A stretch of DNA of 64,000 bases, taken from assembly GCF_001042525.2 (NCBI RefSeq), contig NZ_CP011921.2, positions 1 to 64,000 of the forward strand, given 5' to 3'. Numbering within the stretch: the stretch's first letter is position 1; every line of letters starts with the position of its first letter. The position numbers and the translations under genes were made by a program. This document shows positions 1 through 9,709 of this stretch, piece by piece. The notes beneath the pieces were generated by a model. The model was not told the origin of the DNA. It was given only the letters and a program-made list of their open reading frames with translations, and did no database searches. Origin of the DNA: Francisella orientalis FNO12 (GTDB lineage Bacteria; Pseudomonadota; Gammaproteobacteria; Francisellales; Francisellaceae).

Positions 1-17
1 TGGGACGTTTTTTTATT

Positions 18-1493
18 ATGACTACATGGAATAAGTGTTTAAAAAAGATAAAAAAAAACCTTTCTACGTTTGAATATAAAACATGGATTAAACCTATTCA
101 TGTAGAGCAAAATAGTAACTTATTCACAATTTATTGTAATAATGAATATTTTAAAAAACATATAAAATCTAAGTATGGATATCTTATTTCATCAACAATA
201 GAAGAGTTTCATAATGGTGATTTGCTTATAGAATATTCTAATAAAAAGTTTTCTGGAGAAAAAGCTTCGGGAGTAGCTTCGGTTGGGCCACAAGCAAACT
301 TTTTTAATCAGAAAAATGTTGAAATAAAAGATGATTCTGAAGAAATAAGTCTAAATCAAGAGCCTAAGAAGAATCAAAAAAAACCATCTTCTAAAAAAAC
401 GGCTTCCCAAGAGTTGTTTGGTTTTGATGAAGCTATGCTTATCACAGATAAAGATGATCAAGAATATTCTTTTGGTTTACCACTAAAAGAAAAATATGTT
501 TTTGATAGTTTTGTCGTTGGTGATGCAAATAAAATAGCTAGAGCAGCGGCTATGCAAGTATCTATTAATCCTGGTAAATTGCATAATCCATTATTTATAT
601 ACGGTGGTAGCGGACTTGGTAAAACTCACTTGATGCAGGCTATTGGTAATCATGCTAGAGAAGTTAATCCAAATGCTCGAATTATATACACAAACTCAGA
701 ACAGTTTATTAAAGATTATGTAAATTCAATTAGATTACAAGATCAAGATGAGTTTCAAAGAGTGTACAGATCTGCAGATATTCTTCTCATAGATGATATT
801 CAATTTATTGCAGGTAAAGAAGGTACAGCTCAAGAGTTTTTCCATACGTTTAATGCTTTGTATGAAAATGGTAAACAGATTATCCTGACTAGTGATAAGT
901 ATCCAAATGAAATAGAAGGTTTGGAAGAAAGATTAGTTTCACGCTTTGGATATGGTCTAACAGTTTCTGTAGATATGCTAGATTTAGAAACTAGAATAGC
1001 TATTTTGCTCAAAAAAGCACATGACTTAGGACAAAAACTACCTAATGAAACAGCAGCTTTTATAGCTGAAAATGTACGTACAAATGTTAGAGAGTTAGAG
1101 GGCGCTTTAAATAGAGTGCTAACAACCTCTAAATTTAATCATAAAGATCCTACTATAGAAGTAGCGCAAGCTTGTTTAAGAGATGTTATAAAAATACAAG
1201 AAAAGAAAGTAAAAATAGATAATATCCAAAAGGTTGTTGCTGACTTTTATAGAATTAGGGTAAAAGACTTAACTTCTAATCAAAGAAGTAGAAATATAGC
1301 TAGACCAAGACAAATAGCAATGAGTTTGGCACGTGAGTTGACATCACATAGCTTACCAGAGATAGGTAATGCCTTTGGTGGTAGAGATCACACTACAGTT
1401 ATGCATGCTGTCAAAGCTATAACTAAATTAAGACAAAGCAATACTTCAATATCTGATGATTATGAGTTGCTTTTAGACAAGATTTCTCGTTAA
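18..1493 (+). CDS. dnaA: Chromosomal replication initiator DnaA
   Basis: Initiates replication by binding DnaA boxes at oriC and melting the origin. 491 residues, a normal length. Domain I covers roughly residues 1-90, a charged Lys/Glu-rich linker about 95-150, and the AAA+ domain follows with Walker A GGSGLGKT at 196-203 and Walker B LLIDD at 256-260. The DNA-binding domain IV carries the signature GGRDHTTVMHAV starting at 454. The ATG at 18 gives the full domain I; only 17 bases precede it, so its promoter and ribosome binding site lie before the window. dnaN follows after 37 bases in the same direction, the usual pairing. The rpmH-rnpA block that often sits beside dnaA is instead about 50 kb away. 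Confidence 0.98.
   Translation: MTTWNKCLKKIKKNLSTFEYKTWIKPIHVEQNSNLFTIYCNNEYFKKHIKSKYGYLISSTIEEFHNGDLLIEYSNKKFSGEKASGVASVGPQANFFNQKNVEIKDDSEEISLNQEPKKNQKKPSSKKTASQELFGFDEAMLITDKDDQEYSFGLPLKEKYVFDSFVVGDANKIARAAAMQVSINPGKLHNPLFIYGGSGLGKTHLMQAIGNHAREVNPNARIIYTNSEQFIKDYVNSIRLQDQDEFQRVYRSADILLIDDIQFIAGKEGTAQEFFHTFNALYENGKQIILTSDKYPNEIEGLEERLVSRFGYGLTVSVDMLDLETRIAILLKKAHDLGQKLPNETAAFIAENVRTNVRELEGALNRVLTTSKFNHKDPTIEVAQACLRDVIKIQEKKVKIDNIQKVVADFYRIRVKDLTSNQRSRNIARPRQIAMSLARELTSHSLPEIGNAFGGRDHTTVMHAVKAITKLRQSNTSISDDYELLLDKISR
120..128 (+). promoter_or_regulatory. Perfect DnaA-box match inside dnaA
   Basis: TTATTCACA matches the DnaA-box consensus TTATNCACA exactly and lies within codons 34-37 of dnaA. 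Self-binding of DnaA near its own 5' end would fit autoregulation, but a single 9-mer in AT-rich DNA also occurs by chance (another match sits in leuB at 37810). Weak on its own. Confidence 0.2.
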
Positions 1494-1530
1494 ATAAAAA
1501 TAGGAACTATTATCAAAGGGGTTTTTAAAA

Positions 1531-2634
1531 ATGAATTTTGTACTAAATAGAGATGACTTACTAAAGCCTTTACAGTCAATGTTATCAGTGGCTAATAGTA
1601 AAAGTACAATGCCTTTATTATCATGTATATTGTTTGATATAAATAACAATAATCTTAAAATTACAGCTTCTGATCTTGATACAGAGATATCATGTAATAT
1701 AGCTGTTAGTTGCAATACAAACGTAAAATTAGCGTTAAATGCGGACAAAATATACAACATTGTTAGAAGTTTAAATGATAACTCTATGATCGACTTTAGA
1801 ATTGATGATAATAAAGTTACAATTATTTCTAATAATAGTACATTTAACCTTATATCGCTAAATGCTGATAATTATCCTTTAATTGATAGTAATATTAATG
1901 AGCAAGCAAGTTTTGATATTTCTCAACAAGACTTTCATCATATTATCTCAAAAGTAGATTTTTCTATGGCTAATGATGATACTAGATATTTCTTAAATGG
2001 GATGTTTTGGGAAATTAACTCAAACTTACTTAGAGCAGTATCTACAGATGGACACAGAATGTCTATTACAGAGTCTATAATAGATAGTAAAGTTTTAGAT
2101 AGTGATTCGCAGTCAATAATTCCTAAAAAGGCTATTTTAGAACTTAAAAAGATAGTTGGCAAAACAGAAGAAAATATCAAAATATGTTTAGGTAAGAACT
2201 ATCTTAAAGCAGAGTTTGGTAATTATGCATTTATATCAAAACTTATAGATGGACGTTATCCAGATTATCAAAAAGTAATCCCTAAAAATAACACAAAGCT
2301 TCTTGCTGTAGATAAGCAAGTTTTGAAAAATTCATTGTTAAGAACATCTATTCTAGCTAATGATAAATACAAAGGTGTACGTTTAAATATATCTCAAGGA
2401 CAAGTGCTTTTATCTGCAAATAATCCTGATAATGAAAAGGCTGAAGATAAAGTAGAAGTTCAATATAATGATAATGATATGGAAATATGTTTTAACTACA
2501 AATATCTTTTAGACATTATTAATGTTTTAAGTGAAGAAACTATGACTATTTATCTTGATAATCCTAATATGAGCGCTTTAGTTAAAGATGAAAAAGATAA
2601 TAGCTTGTTTATTATTATGCCAATGAAAATTTAA
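1531..2634 (+). CDS. dnaN: DNA polymerase III beta sliding clamp
   Basis: Ring-shaped processivity clamp for DNA polymerase III. 367 residues, the standard length for three beta-clamp domains. It starts MNFVLNRDDLLKPLQ and ends with the conserved tail LFIIMPMKI, matching the family's usual MPMRL-type terminus. A clear ribosome binding site (AAAGGGG) lies about 9 bases before the ATG. It is 37 bases downstream of dnaA with no terminator visible between, so the two probably share a transcript. Confidence 0.97.
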   Translation: MNFVLNRDDLLKPLQSMLSVANSKSTMPLLSCILFDINNNNLKITASDLDTEISCNIAVSCNTNVKLALNADKIYNIVRSLNDNSMIDFRIDDNKVTIISNNSTFNLISLNADNYPLIDSNINEQASFDISQQDFHHIISKVDFSMANDDTRYFLNGMFWEINSNLLRAVSTDGHRMSITESIIDSKVLDSDSQSIIPKKAILELKKIVGKTEENIKICLGKNYLKAEFGNYAFISKLIDGRYPDYQKVIPKNNTKLLAVDKQVLKNSLLRTSILANDKYKGVRLNISQGQVLLSANNPDNEKAEDKVEVQYNDNDMEICFNYKYLLDIINVLSEETMTIYLDNPNMSALVKDEKDNSLFIIMPMKI

Positions 2635-2635
2635 A

Positions 2636-3028
2636 TTATTTAGTAGTATCTAAAATTGAATTAATAAAGCTTTTTATAGAGTCTTTAGGGATTCCATAAG
2701 TAATATAGAAGTTGTCATCGGTATCTTTATTATAGTTTTTCTTTATACTTTTAATTATATCTTTAGGGAAATAAGCTAGATCAGCTAAGCCGTAATCAAT
2801 AGCACTATTCTTATATGTATTTTTAGCAATAAAAATAACATTTTTTGAAGCACTTAAAGCTTGTGAACCCATAGAAGATTTATGTACTATAAAAATATTA
2901 CTTGAAGTTGATAAGCATATAGTGGATGGGTTTTTTGAATCAGTATCAGCAATTACCATATTTTTAATATCTAAAATATTCTTCTTATTATGCCTCACAA
3001 GCAATAGGAGCTTCATCAATTTTCTCAT
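2636..3028 (-). pseudogene. Truncated hypothetical gene (lost 5' end)
   Basis: An open frame of 130 codons tail-to-tail with dnaN. I do not recognise the product; it has no signal peptide. Its first ~15 codons read antisense through transporter sequence that clearly belongs to the rightward gene beginning near 2986, so the true 5' part of this gene has been removed by a deletion. The rest (from about residue 16, NILDIKNMVIADTD) looks like the C-terminal part of an alpha/beta protein; resemblance to the C-terminal lobe of solute-binding proteins is only a guess. No ribosome binding site is convincing in front of the apparent start. Confidence 0.5.
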
Positions 3029-4416
3029 GGATTATAGGAGCTTTTATAGTTCTTTTAATAGCTTTCTTATTATCAGAACTAGCTGTGAAATATCCTACAA
3101 ATGGATTATTTACGCGATTAGTAACTATATCGCATAATCAGCATTTTGGTTTTGTAACAGGATTATCAAACTGGACGCTAGGGCTTATAATTGTACCTTT
3201 ATGGCTACAACACAATATATTTCTTCTATATATGAGCCAATTATTCCTTATGTATTTAGTAATGGTGAACTTACTTTTGTAGGAGTTTTAGTAGTTGCAG
3301 TGTTTATGTTACTGTATACTTTGATAAATTATTGGGTATCAAATCTCTATCAAAAATTAGTAACTCATTAACATCTTTGAAGATAATCATACCCATAGCT
3401 ACATCTGTGATAATAATGATAGCAGCATTTCATTCAAGTAATTTTGGTGGTGAAAATGTTCGTTTTATGCCAGATAGAGTTAGTGGTATTTTTAATGCTA
3501 TTGTTACTTGAGGCATATTTTATTCATTTTAGGATTTCAGATGACAGCTAGTTTCTCAGCAGAGCTAGATAATCCTAGAAAAAATATTCCAATAGCATTA
3601 GTTAGTAGTGTATTGATAGTATTATTCATATACCTATTATTACAAATATCATTTATTGGTGGTGTACCTGAAAAAATGCTAGAAAATGGTTGGGGTGGCT
3701 TAAATTTTGAATCTCATTTAGCTCAATTAACAGGAGTATTAGGTTTAAATGCTTTAGCTTTGGTACTTTATGCAGATGCTCTAATTAGTCCATCAGGAAC
3801 AGGTATTATCTATCTAGGTGCTAGTACTCGTATGTTAAATGAAATGTCAAAAGCAAAGCAAATGCCTGGTTATTTTGCTAGAGTAACTGAGGGTGTAAAC
3901 GTTTCGCGTACTTCATTAATTTTTTCATTTATCTGCTCTTTGATTTTGATATTTTTCTTTAGAAACTGGCAGATGATAGCTTCTTTAACAACGACTTTTA
4001 TATTAGTATCATGCATAGCTCTACCTATTGCATACGCAAAAATTAAAGCTAACAAAGCTGATCCTTTACCTTTGAGCTATCTACCTTTTTCTAGAACTAT
4101 TGCCTTTTTGGTATATATGTTTTTGACATATTTATTGATGATTGCAGGAGTGCTTAATTTAACAGTTGCTCTAGTTCTACACATAGTATTTTTCATAATA
4201 TATGCATATATAGATAGCAAAGGAGATTTTTCTAAAATCACAAAAGCATTTGCTTCATCATGGGTTATTTTTGCATATTTAGTATCTGAATTAGTATTTG
4301 GGTATATATATGAAAATATATCTTCTTATAACTTATTTGCGTTAGTATTTGTAGTTATATCTGCTGTTTTATACATTTTATTGATAAATCAAAAAAGTTA
4401 CTTATCAAAAAGTTAA
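2986..4416 (+). pseudogene. APC-family amino acid permease, decayed
   Basis: Remnant of a 12-helix amino acid/polyamine/organocation permease. The recognisable sequence starts abruptly with YYASQAIGASSIFSWIIGAF, which in the family follows the first-helix GSGWLFG motif; that first helix and the start codon are missing. At least three frameshifts follow (near 3200, 3365 and 3500), with stops at 3360s and 3509. The last 302 codons (from 3508) are open, hydrophobic and contain the conserved Q-x-T-A-S-F-S-A-E-L-D-N-P helix. The gene cannot make a complete transporter. Confidence 0.85.
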
Positions 4417-4489
4417 TATATCTTTATAGACACCAATTTATACTGCTAAAATTTATAGTATGTAGAGTTAATATATTTTATGTACAACT

Positions 4490-5458
4490 ATGGATCATAT
4501 TTTGTTTTCTTATGTTTTAGATGGTCGAGGTGGAGCAGCTTTATTAGAACCACATACAAATCAACTAAATAATACAAATCAAAAAATTATTTGGACGCAT
4601 TTAGATGCTAAAAATCCTCAGAGTAGAGAATGGTTAAATAAAGAATTATATTCTTTAGATCCTTTTATTACCGATGCGCTGCTTGCTGAAGAAACAAGAC
4701 CTAGATTTACCCAGATAAATGATGGTATGTTAGTTATTTTAAGAGGAATGAATCCTAATAAAAATGAGTCTCCGGAAGATATGATTTCAATAAGATTATG
4801 GATGGATAAAAATCGTATAATTAGTACACGATTTAGATCTTTAAACTTATTTGATGATATTAAAAAAAGTTTTGAAGATAAAACAGGTCCTAAAAATTCA
4901 GCTGATTTTATATCTGTATTAGTAGCAAAATTATCCATTCGTATGGAGTCTATCTTAGCTGATATTGATGATAGACTCATATATATAGAAGAGCAAAGTG
5001 TAGATATAATTGATATAGACCTAAGAGAATCTATAGCAGATTTACGAAAACAGACAATAATTTTTAGGCGGTATATAGTTCCACAAAGAGACGTAATTGA
5101 GCAATTACGTTTAAGTAGTTTAAGTTGGTTATCGAACTCACATAAACGCTATTTAGTTGAAATATATAATTATGTAATGAGGTACGTAGAGGATTTGGAT
5201 GAAGCACGTGATCGATTACAAGTAGTAAAAGATCAAGTCAGTAATACTTTAAGTGATAAACTTAATAAAAAAATGTATTTTCTATCTATTATTGCTGCTA
5301 TATTTTTGCCTTTAAGTTTTTTAACAGGATTATTAGGAATAAATGTTGCTGGAATACCAGGATCACAAAATGAATATGCTTTTTGGATATTTTTAGCTAT
5401 CTTGTTATTTATTGTAATATTACAAGTATATTTGTTTAAGAAATTAAAATGGTTTTAA
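4490..5458 (+). CDS. zntB: CorA/ZntB-family metal ion transporter
   Basis: Inner-membrane pentameric channel of the CorA superfamily (Mg, Co or Zn). 322 residues, close to the ZntB length. The N-terminal two thirds is a soluble, helix-rich funnel domain; the C-terminus has two membrane helices, about 263-285 and 293-315. Between them is GLLGINVAGIPG; the G-I-N plus G-I-P-G arrangement is closer to ZntB than to classical CorA (GMN). The C-terminal FKKLKWF is typical of the family. Substrate cannot be told from sequence. It stands alone between a decayed permease and a hypothetical gene. Confidence 0.8.
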   Translation: MDHILFSYVLDGRGGAALLEPHTNQLNNTNQKIIWTHLDAKNPQSREWLNKELYSLDPFITDALLAEETRPRFTQINDGMLVILRGMNPNKNESPEDMISIRLWMDKNRIISTRFRSLNLFDDIKKSFEDKTGPKNSADFISVLVAKLSIRMESILADIDDRLIYIEEQSVDIIDIDLRESIADLRKQTIIFRRYIVPQRDVIEQLRLSSLSWLSNSHKRYLVEIYNYVMRYVEDLDEARDRLQVVKDQVSNTLSDKLNKKMYFLSIIAAIFLPLSFLTGLLGINVAGIPGSQNEYAFWIFLAILLFIVILQVYLFKKLKWF

Positions 5459-5460
5459 AA

Positions 5461-5928
5461 CTAAGGTTTTATTACCTTTATATTAAACTCTTTTCTTATG
5501 TCTGATAGAGGAGTATTTAGATATTTGTCATAATTATACCAATCCCATTTTTTTGACATTCTATAAGCTTTAAACACAGTTAATAAACATACTGGAATAT
5601 GTTTAATCATTACTAAGTAGACAATAGACTTATATTTATATTTTTTGAGGTAACTATTTATAACAGTTTTATAATTAACAAAATTAAAAAATTTTTTGTA
5701 ACCCTTGAGTGTGACATTAGTACCTACTAAAGTCCAAGTATCATTTATAGCTTCACCTCTAATCTCAAAAGGAATGGTCCCATATGAAATATGTGCGATA
5801 TCATGATTTCTAAACCATTTGCTGGCTTCATCATGACCATCATTTGAGTTTAAAAAAGAATAATTTTTATTATATTCTTCTAAACTCTCGATTAATGTTA
5901 ATTTACAGTTTTGCTCTAAATATTGCAT
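5461..5928 (-). CDS. Hypothetical protein with HDxxH motif (Coq4-like?)
   Basis: 155 residues, tail-to-tail with the CorA/ZntB gene (2 bases apart). I do not recognise it with certainty. The clearest feature is R-N-H-D-I-A-H-I-S-Y-G-T: H42, D43 and H46 form an HDxxH motif followed by a glutamate 9 or 13 residues on. Coq4, the ubiquinone-synthesis zinc protein, has HDxxH(x11)E in a similar setting and similar protein size class, so a distant relation is possible. A hydrophobic stretch lies around residues 102-120. No signal peptide. The start ATG at 5928 is the only good one. Confidence 0.55.
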   Translation of the reverse strand: MQYLEQNCKLTLIESLEEYNKNYSFLNSNDGHDEASKWFRNHDIAHISYGTIPFEIRGEAINDTWTLVGTNVTLKGYKKFFNFVNYKTVINSYLKKYKYKSIVYLVMIKHIPVCLLTVFKAYRMSKKWDWYNYDKYLNTPLSDIRKEFNIKVIKP

Positions 5929-6017
5929 TGAGAAATTATAGAAAATAGAATTTGGATATATAAATATTATAAGGCATAAATATAATAATTAGTTATAAAA
6001 AATAGATTTCCGAAGAT

Positions 6018-6323
6018 TTATTCAGCAAAATTTTCCTTATTTGAGTCACAACATTTATTAGCTTGATTTTTGTTACAAGGATAGTCGCATTTAGAACCAC
6101 AGCCACAGTGACCTTTTTTATGGTATTTAGCGGAAAATAGTACTAAAACAATAGATATAACTACAAGCCATATATTTTCGTGTACAGAACCAGGAAATAT
6201 ACATAAAATCAGCATTATAATTTTCAAAGCGACAGCAACTCCTAAAACTGTTAAAAAAAACAGCTAACGCACAAAACTAAAATTGCTTACAGCAAGAATC
6301 ATTTTCTTAAATGAGCATTTCAT
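6018..6323 (-). pseudogene. Small Cys-rich membrane protein, in-frame amber stop
   Basis: A gene with an excellent ribosome binding site (AGGAG 7 bases before ATG at 6323) reads MKCSFKKMILAVSNFSFVR and then hits TAG at codon 20 (6264-6266). The same frame continues with two hydrophobic segments and a tail rich in Cys, His and Lys (GHCGCGSKCDYPCN...CC) that looks metal-binding, ending at 6018. 102 codons in all. The tail from an internal ATG at 6227 (69 codons) could still be made only if a weak internal start is used. Function unknown; the Cys/His tail suggests a metal-related membrane protein. A single base (TGG to TAG) would explain the break. Confidence 0.6.
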
Positions 6324-6411
6324 TTCTATTCTCCTAAGATTTTTAATGGCATTTATATTTTATCAAAGAAGTAGTGATCTAGCATAGAAAATAATAAATG
6401 ATAAATAATGA

Positions 6412-7264
6412 TTAGTGTTTAGTTATGTAGTTAAGACTAACAGCAGATAGGATGATGATTAAAGATATCCAAACAGTTATGTTAGAAGGATCATGGTTTA
6501 TTAATATACCAAAAATAACTCCAAAAAAAGTACTAGATAATTAGTAAAAGAGGTAAAAACTGGATCTGCAACCTTTATTAAAGAAGCATAAAGAAAATAT
6601 ACAATACCAGCACAAAATATACCTAAATATACTAAAGAAGATAGTGCAAAAGTAGAAGAATGAATGCTAGCATAGCTTGGTTTAAATATAATCAATAAGA
6701 TAGATAACTGTAAGGTTGAAGCAATAAGAATATTTCTTGAAACAATAATAGGATTATCGTGGAAACAAGATTTACTTAAAAGTAATAAAGCTAGAGCAAA
6801 GGATGTAGTTGCTAATAGTATTGCTAATATCCCATATATATTTATTGAATGATTATCAGCTACTAAATTTGGATAAAATAATACTAATAAACCAATAAAT
6901 CCGACTGAAATACTTAAAGTATTAGCAAAAGTTATTCTAGATTTAACTACTAATGGTCCAAGTAAAACAACAAAAAAAATAGCACTGTCCCTGTCAAAAT
7001 AGCGGTAATGGATGGACTAGTGAATTTTTGACCCCATGGTATTAGCATAAAAGGCATTGTAGCTTCAAGAAAAGCAATTAAGGAGTAAATAGCAAAATCT
7101 TTTTTGAATGATTTAGATTTTAAACCTAAAAAATAACAAACAAAACAAAGAATCAAACAACCAATAAATGATCTAGCAAAAGCAATCAAAATTGGTGGTA
7201 TGTCTAGAAATTATGATCCCCAAATAAGTCCTATAGCAAATAGTAAAGAATATTTTTTAATCAT
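6412..7264 (-). pseudogene. EamA/DMT-family exporter, decayed
   Basis: Ten-helix drug/metabolite transporter remnant. It starts MIKKYSLLFAIGLIWGS at 7264, the usual first helix, then meets TAA at 7211-7213. Reading resumes with LDIPPILIAFARSFIG and LIAFLEATMPFMLIPWG, typical EamA helix sequences. A frameshift in a run of eight T near 6970 moves to the frame reading VVLLGPLVVKSRITFANTLS, and a second shift near 6540 precedes the tail ending NYITKH at 6412. About 284 codons, the family's usual size. Not functional. Confidence 0.8.
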
Positions 7265-7355
7265 TTTTATAAATATCTTAAATTAATAATTGATGACTAT
7301 TCTATAAAATATTTTCACAAAGAATAAACTTTTTATTGTAAAAAATATCAGTTGC

Positions 7356-7604
7356 ATGTTTATATTTTCTTGGTTAGAGTTATTATTTAACAGTTTTATA
7401 AAAAGGATAACTAATATAAAAAATTTTTTGATTACTTTTATCGTTATATTGTCATTTAATTCAATATACGCTAAAAATTTAGAGCTTATGCGACAAAATA
7501 TTGGAAATGCAAATCAGAATACAGAACAAAGTAGTAGTAAAAACAAACAACAAGTATCTAACCAATCACATCAACTTTTTAATGAATATAAAAATCAAAG
7601 TTAG
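7356..7604 (+). CDS. Small exported peptide, start uncertain
   Basis: 82-codon frame whose first available ATG is at 7356. A textbook signal peptide (KNFLITFIVILSFNSIYA, cleavage likely after A39) begins only at residue 22. Just in front of that point is a good ribosome binding site, AAAAGGA at 7401-7407, spaced correctly for an ATA codon at 7416. So either the start has mutated from ATG to ATA, or ATA is used as a rare start, or the protein has a long N-terminal extension. The mature part (about 43 residues) is Asn/Gln/Ser rich and hydrophilic. Product unrecognised. Confidence 0.4.
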   Translation: MFIFSWLELLFNSFIKRITNIKNFLITFIVILSFNSIYAKNLELMRQNIGNANQNTEQSSSKNKQQVSNQSHQLFNEYKNQS

Positions 7605-7646
7605 TAGTTAGGCATACTTGATAAAATCAAAAAATGGTTTGTTACC

Positions 7647-7783
7647 TTAGGTTTTATTAGTAAGTAAGGAACTTTGTTGTCTCTGTACAAGAGGAGTAGC
7701 GCTAGAAGTTATATTTCTATCATTTATCAAGGTACAGCTTCTAATAATATAATAATGAGAGCAAAAGTTAATATTTTTTTCAT
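7647..7783 (-). pseudogene. Small lipoprotein, frameshifted
   Basis: From ATG at 7783 the sequence reads MKKILTFALIIILL, a lipoprotein-like signal peptide, and then the frame closes. One frame over, it continues with SCTLINDRNITSSATPLVQ and ends at 7647. Joined, these give a 45-residue protein with Cys directly after the hydrophobic core, as in a lipobox. One base gained (or two lost) within the TTATTA run near 7738 explains the break. No clear ribosome binding site. Short, so confidence is limited. Confidence 0.4.
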
Positions 7784-7858
7784 TAAAATTTGTACCTGAG
7801 TCCTTATATCTAAATAATAACTATTTTAAATTATTATTCAAAAAAAATTGAATACAAC

Positions 7859-8279
7859 TGGTGGAGGCGGCGGGACTTGAACCCGCGTCCACAAACTCTC
7901 TATCCTTGGATCTACATGCTTAGGCTAATCTATTTGAGTTTAGCTTGACTACTCTCCAATTAGCCAGGGTAATAGTTAGCGAGTCTGTTAAATACGGCCT
8001 TAACTCCCAGACAAAAAGCAAAGACCGTCTTATGCAGAATATGAACGGATGTAAAGATAGTGTCATAAGAAAGACTATCATATCCGTGCGTCTCTAGGTT
8101 ATTAAGCTAGACTAGGCAGCTTTAGTAACAGCAGCAAAGTTGCTGTCGTTAGCCGCTACGCGGTTTGCTTTTTTGTTGCCAGTTATTATTGGCATTTGTA
8201 CTGTTATTAACGAGGTTACGGTACTTCCTCGACATGCACCTTAGATTTTGACATTCATGTCGAAACCATATTCGCCCCC
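7859..8279 (-). ncRNA. ssrA: tmRNA
   Basis: Transfer-messenger RNA that rescues stalled ribosomes and tags their products for proteolysis. The 5' end (GGGGGCGAATATGG...) at about 8279 and the 3' end (...GGCGGCCTCCACCA-type acceptor, encoded CCA at 7859) pair as the tRNA-like half, and the 3' part contains the T-arm sequence GGTTCAAGTCC in complement. The tag frame runs 8180 to 8112: 22 codons starting GNKKANRVAANDSN and ending AAVTKAA before TAG. Roughly 420 nt, slightly long for the class. A weak 6-bp hairpin (7836-7853) follows the 3' end. Confidence 0.97.
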
Positions 8280-8338
8280 ATTTGGGTGTGATACAATTTA
8301 TACTTTATTATTATAAATGTCAAATCTTAAGTATGATT

Positions 8339-9562
8339 CTAGAATAAAACATAGATAGCTGAAGATAATGCAACAATACCAACAAAAAGTATGAAACTAT
8401 CAGCTAGTAGATTTTTATATTGCTTTAGATATTTGATTTTATAGATACTATAGATAGGCATAATAAATAGTATTACAGCTAAAATAAGACCGCCAATACT
8501 AGATATCATATCTAGTATATTTGGGTTTAAATAAGCAACTAACCAACATGACAAAAATACTATAGATAGTGTAATTGGTTTTATAGTTTTTTGACTGATT
8601 GAGTTTTTTGAGATTTTGCAAATTATACCGTCTATACCTTCTTTTGAGCCTAAATAATGACCAAAAAAAGACTTACTCATAGCGACTATAGCAACTAATG
8701 GAGCTATATAATCTAAGGAGTAGTCATCAAAATGGCTTGCTAGATAAGATAATATTGAAACATTCTCTTCTTTTGCAGCTATTAAGTCATCAGGAGACAG
8801 AGTTAGCATCGAACTAAATACAAATATGACTACTGTAACAATCATTAGAATATTACTAAAAGCAATAATTCTCGATGCTTTTTTATCAGCATCTTGTTTA
8901 TATTTTATTTTTGCATAAACAGCTAACGATGAAATAATTGGCGAGTGATTAAATGAGAATATTAGTATCGGCATGATTATCCATATAGCTAATAAAATAC
9001 CCGAAAAAGAGTGATTATACTCAAAGCTATTGCGTAGAATATTAATATTCCAGTATGGAATCATCCATAGTGAAAGCACTAATAATGCTATGATGAATGG
9101 GAAGACCAAAAAGCTCATTACACGAATAATTAGTTTCTGACCAAAGTTAATTATAAATACTAACGAAAGTATAGTAAAAAAGCTTAAAAGGAATCTATTT
9201 TGTATATCATAGTGGAGCGGATATTTAAAAAAGCTAACTAGAGTATTTGTAATACCAACGCTATAAACTAATAGTATCGGCAATATGGCAAATAGATATA
9301 AAACATTAAAAATAATACCACCAAACTTACCAAAATAGTCATCAGCGACTACAGTAATGTCAGAATCAGTATTTGGGTTAGATATTACAAATCTGCACAA
9401 TGCTCGATGTGACAAAAACACCATTGGAAAAATAAAAACTAATACTACAAGTATTGGTATAATTCCTGAAATTCCAGTTTGAATTGGTAAAAAAAGTATG
9501 CCAGCTCCAATAGCCGTACCAAACAGGCTAAGTGACCACATAAAGTCTACATTTCTTTTCAT
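8339..9562 (-). CDS. sdaC: Serine/HAAAP-family amino acid permease
   Basis: Inner-membrane symporter, 407 residues with about 11 hydrophobic segments spread over the whole length. The N-terminus (DFMWSLSLFGTAIGAGILFLP) and the motif around residue 60-80 (PNTDSDITVVADDYFGKFGG) are characteristic of the SdaC/DlsT serine transporter branch of the hydroxy/aromatic amino acid permeases. Substrate serine is inferred from family. It lies downstream of pyrB with 147 bases between, enough for its own promoter, and upstream of ssrA in the same direction. Intact, in contrast to the other transporters in this part. Confidence 0.85.
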   Translation of the reverse strand: MKRNVDFMWSLSLFGTAIGAGILFLPIQTGISGIIPILVVLVFIFPMVFLSHRALCRFVISNPNTDSDITVVADDYFGKFGGIIFNVLYLFAILPILLVYSVGITNTLVSFFKYPLHYDIQNRFLLSFFTILSLVFIINFGQKLIIRVMSFLVFPFIIALLVLSLWMIPYWNINILRNSFEYNHSFSGILLAIWIIMPILIFSFNHSPIISSLAVYAKIKYKQDADKKASRIIAFSNILMIVTVVIFVFSSMLTLSPDDLIAAKEENVSILSYLASHFDDYSLDYIAPLVAIVAMSKSFFGHYLGSKEGIDGIICKISKNSISQKTIKPITLSIVFLSCWLVAYLNPNILDMISSIGGLILAVILFIMPIYSIYKIKYLKQYKNLLADSFILFVGIVALSSAIYVLF

Positions 9563-9709
9563 AGTAAATATCTAGTTAAAAATATAAAAATAGTATTTAC
9601 AGAAAGCTATATTCAGCAATCTATAAACTAAGTTCAAAAATAATTAATAAAATTTAATGTAAAAAGAAGAGATTGTCAAAAAAACAAAGCTATAAATATC
9701 TAATTAAAT

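Noticed and set aside
7860-7885. tRNA-like sequence
   Set aside because: It is the 3' tRNA-like half of tmRNA; no separate tRNA cloverleaf.
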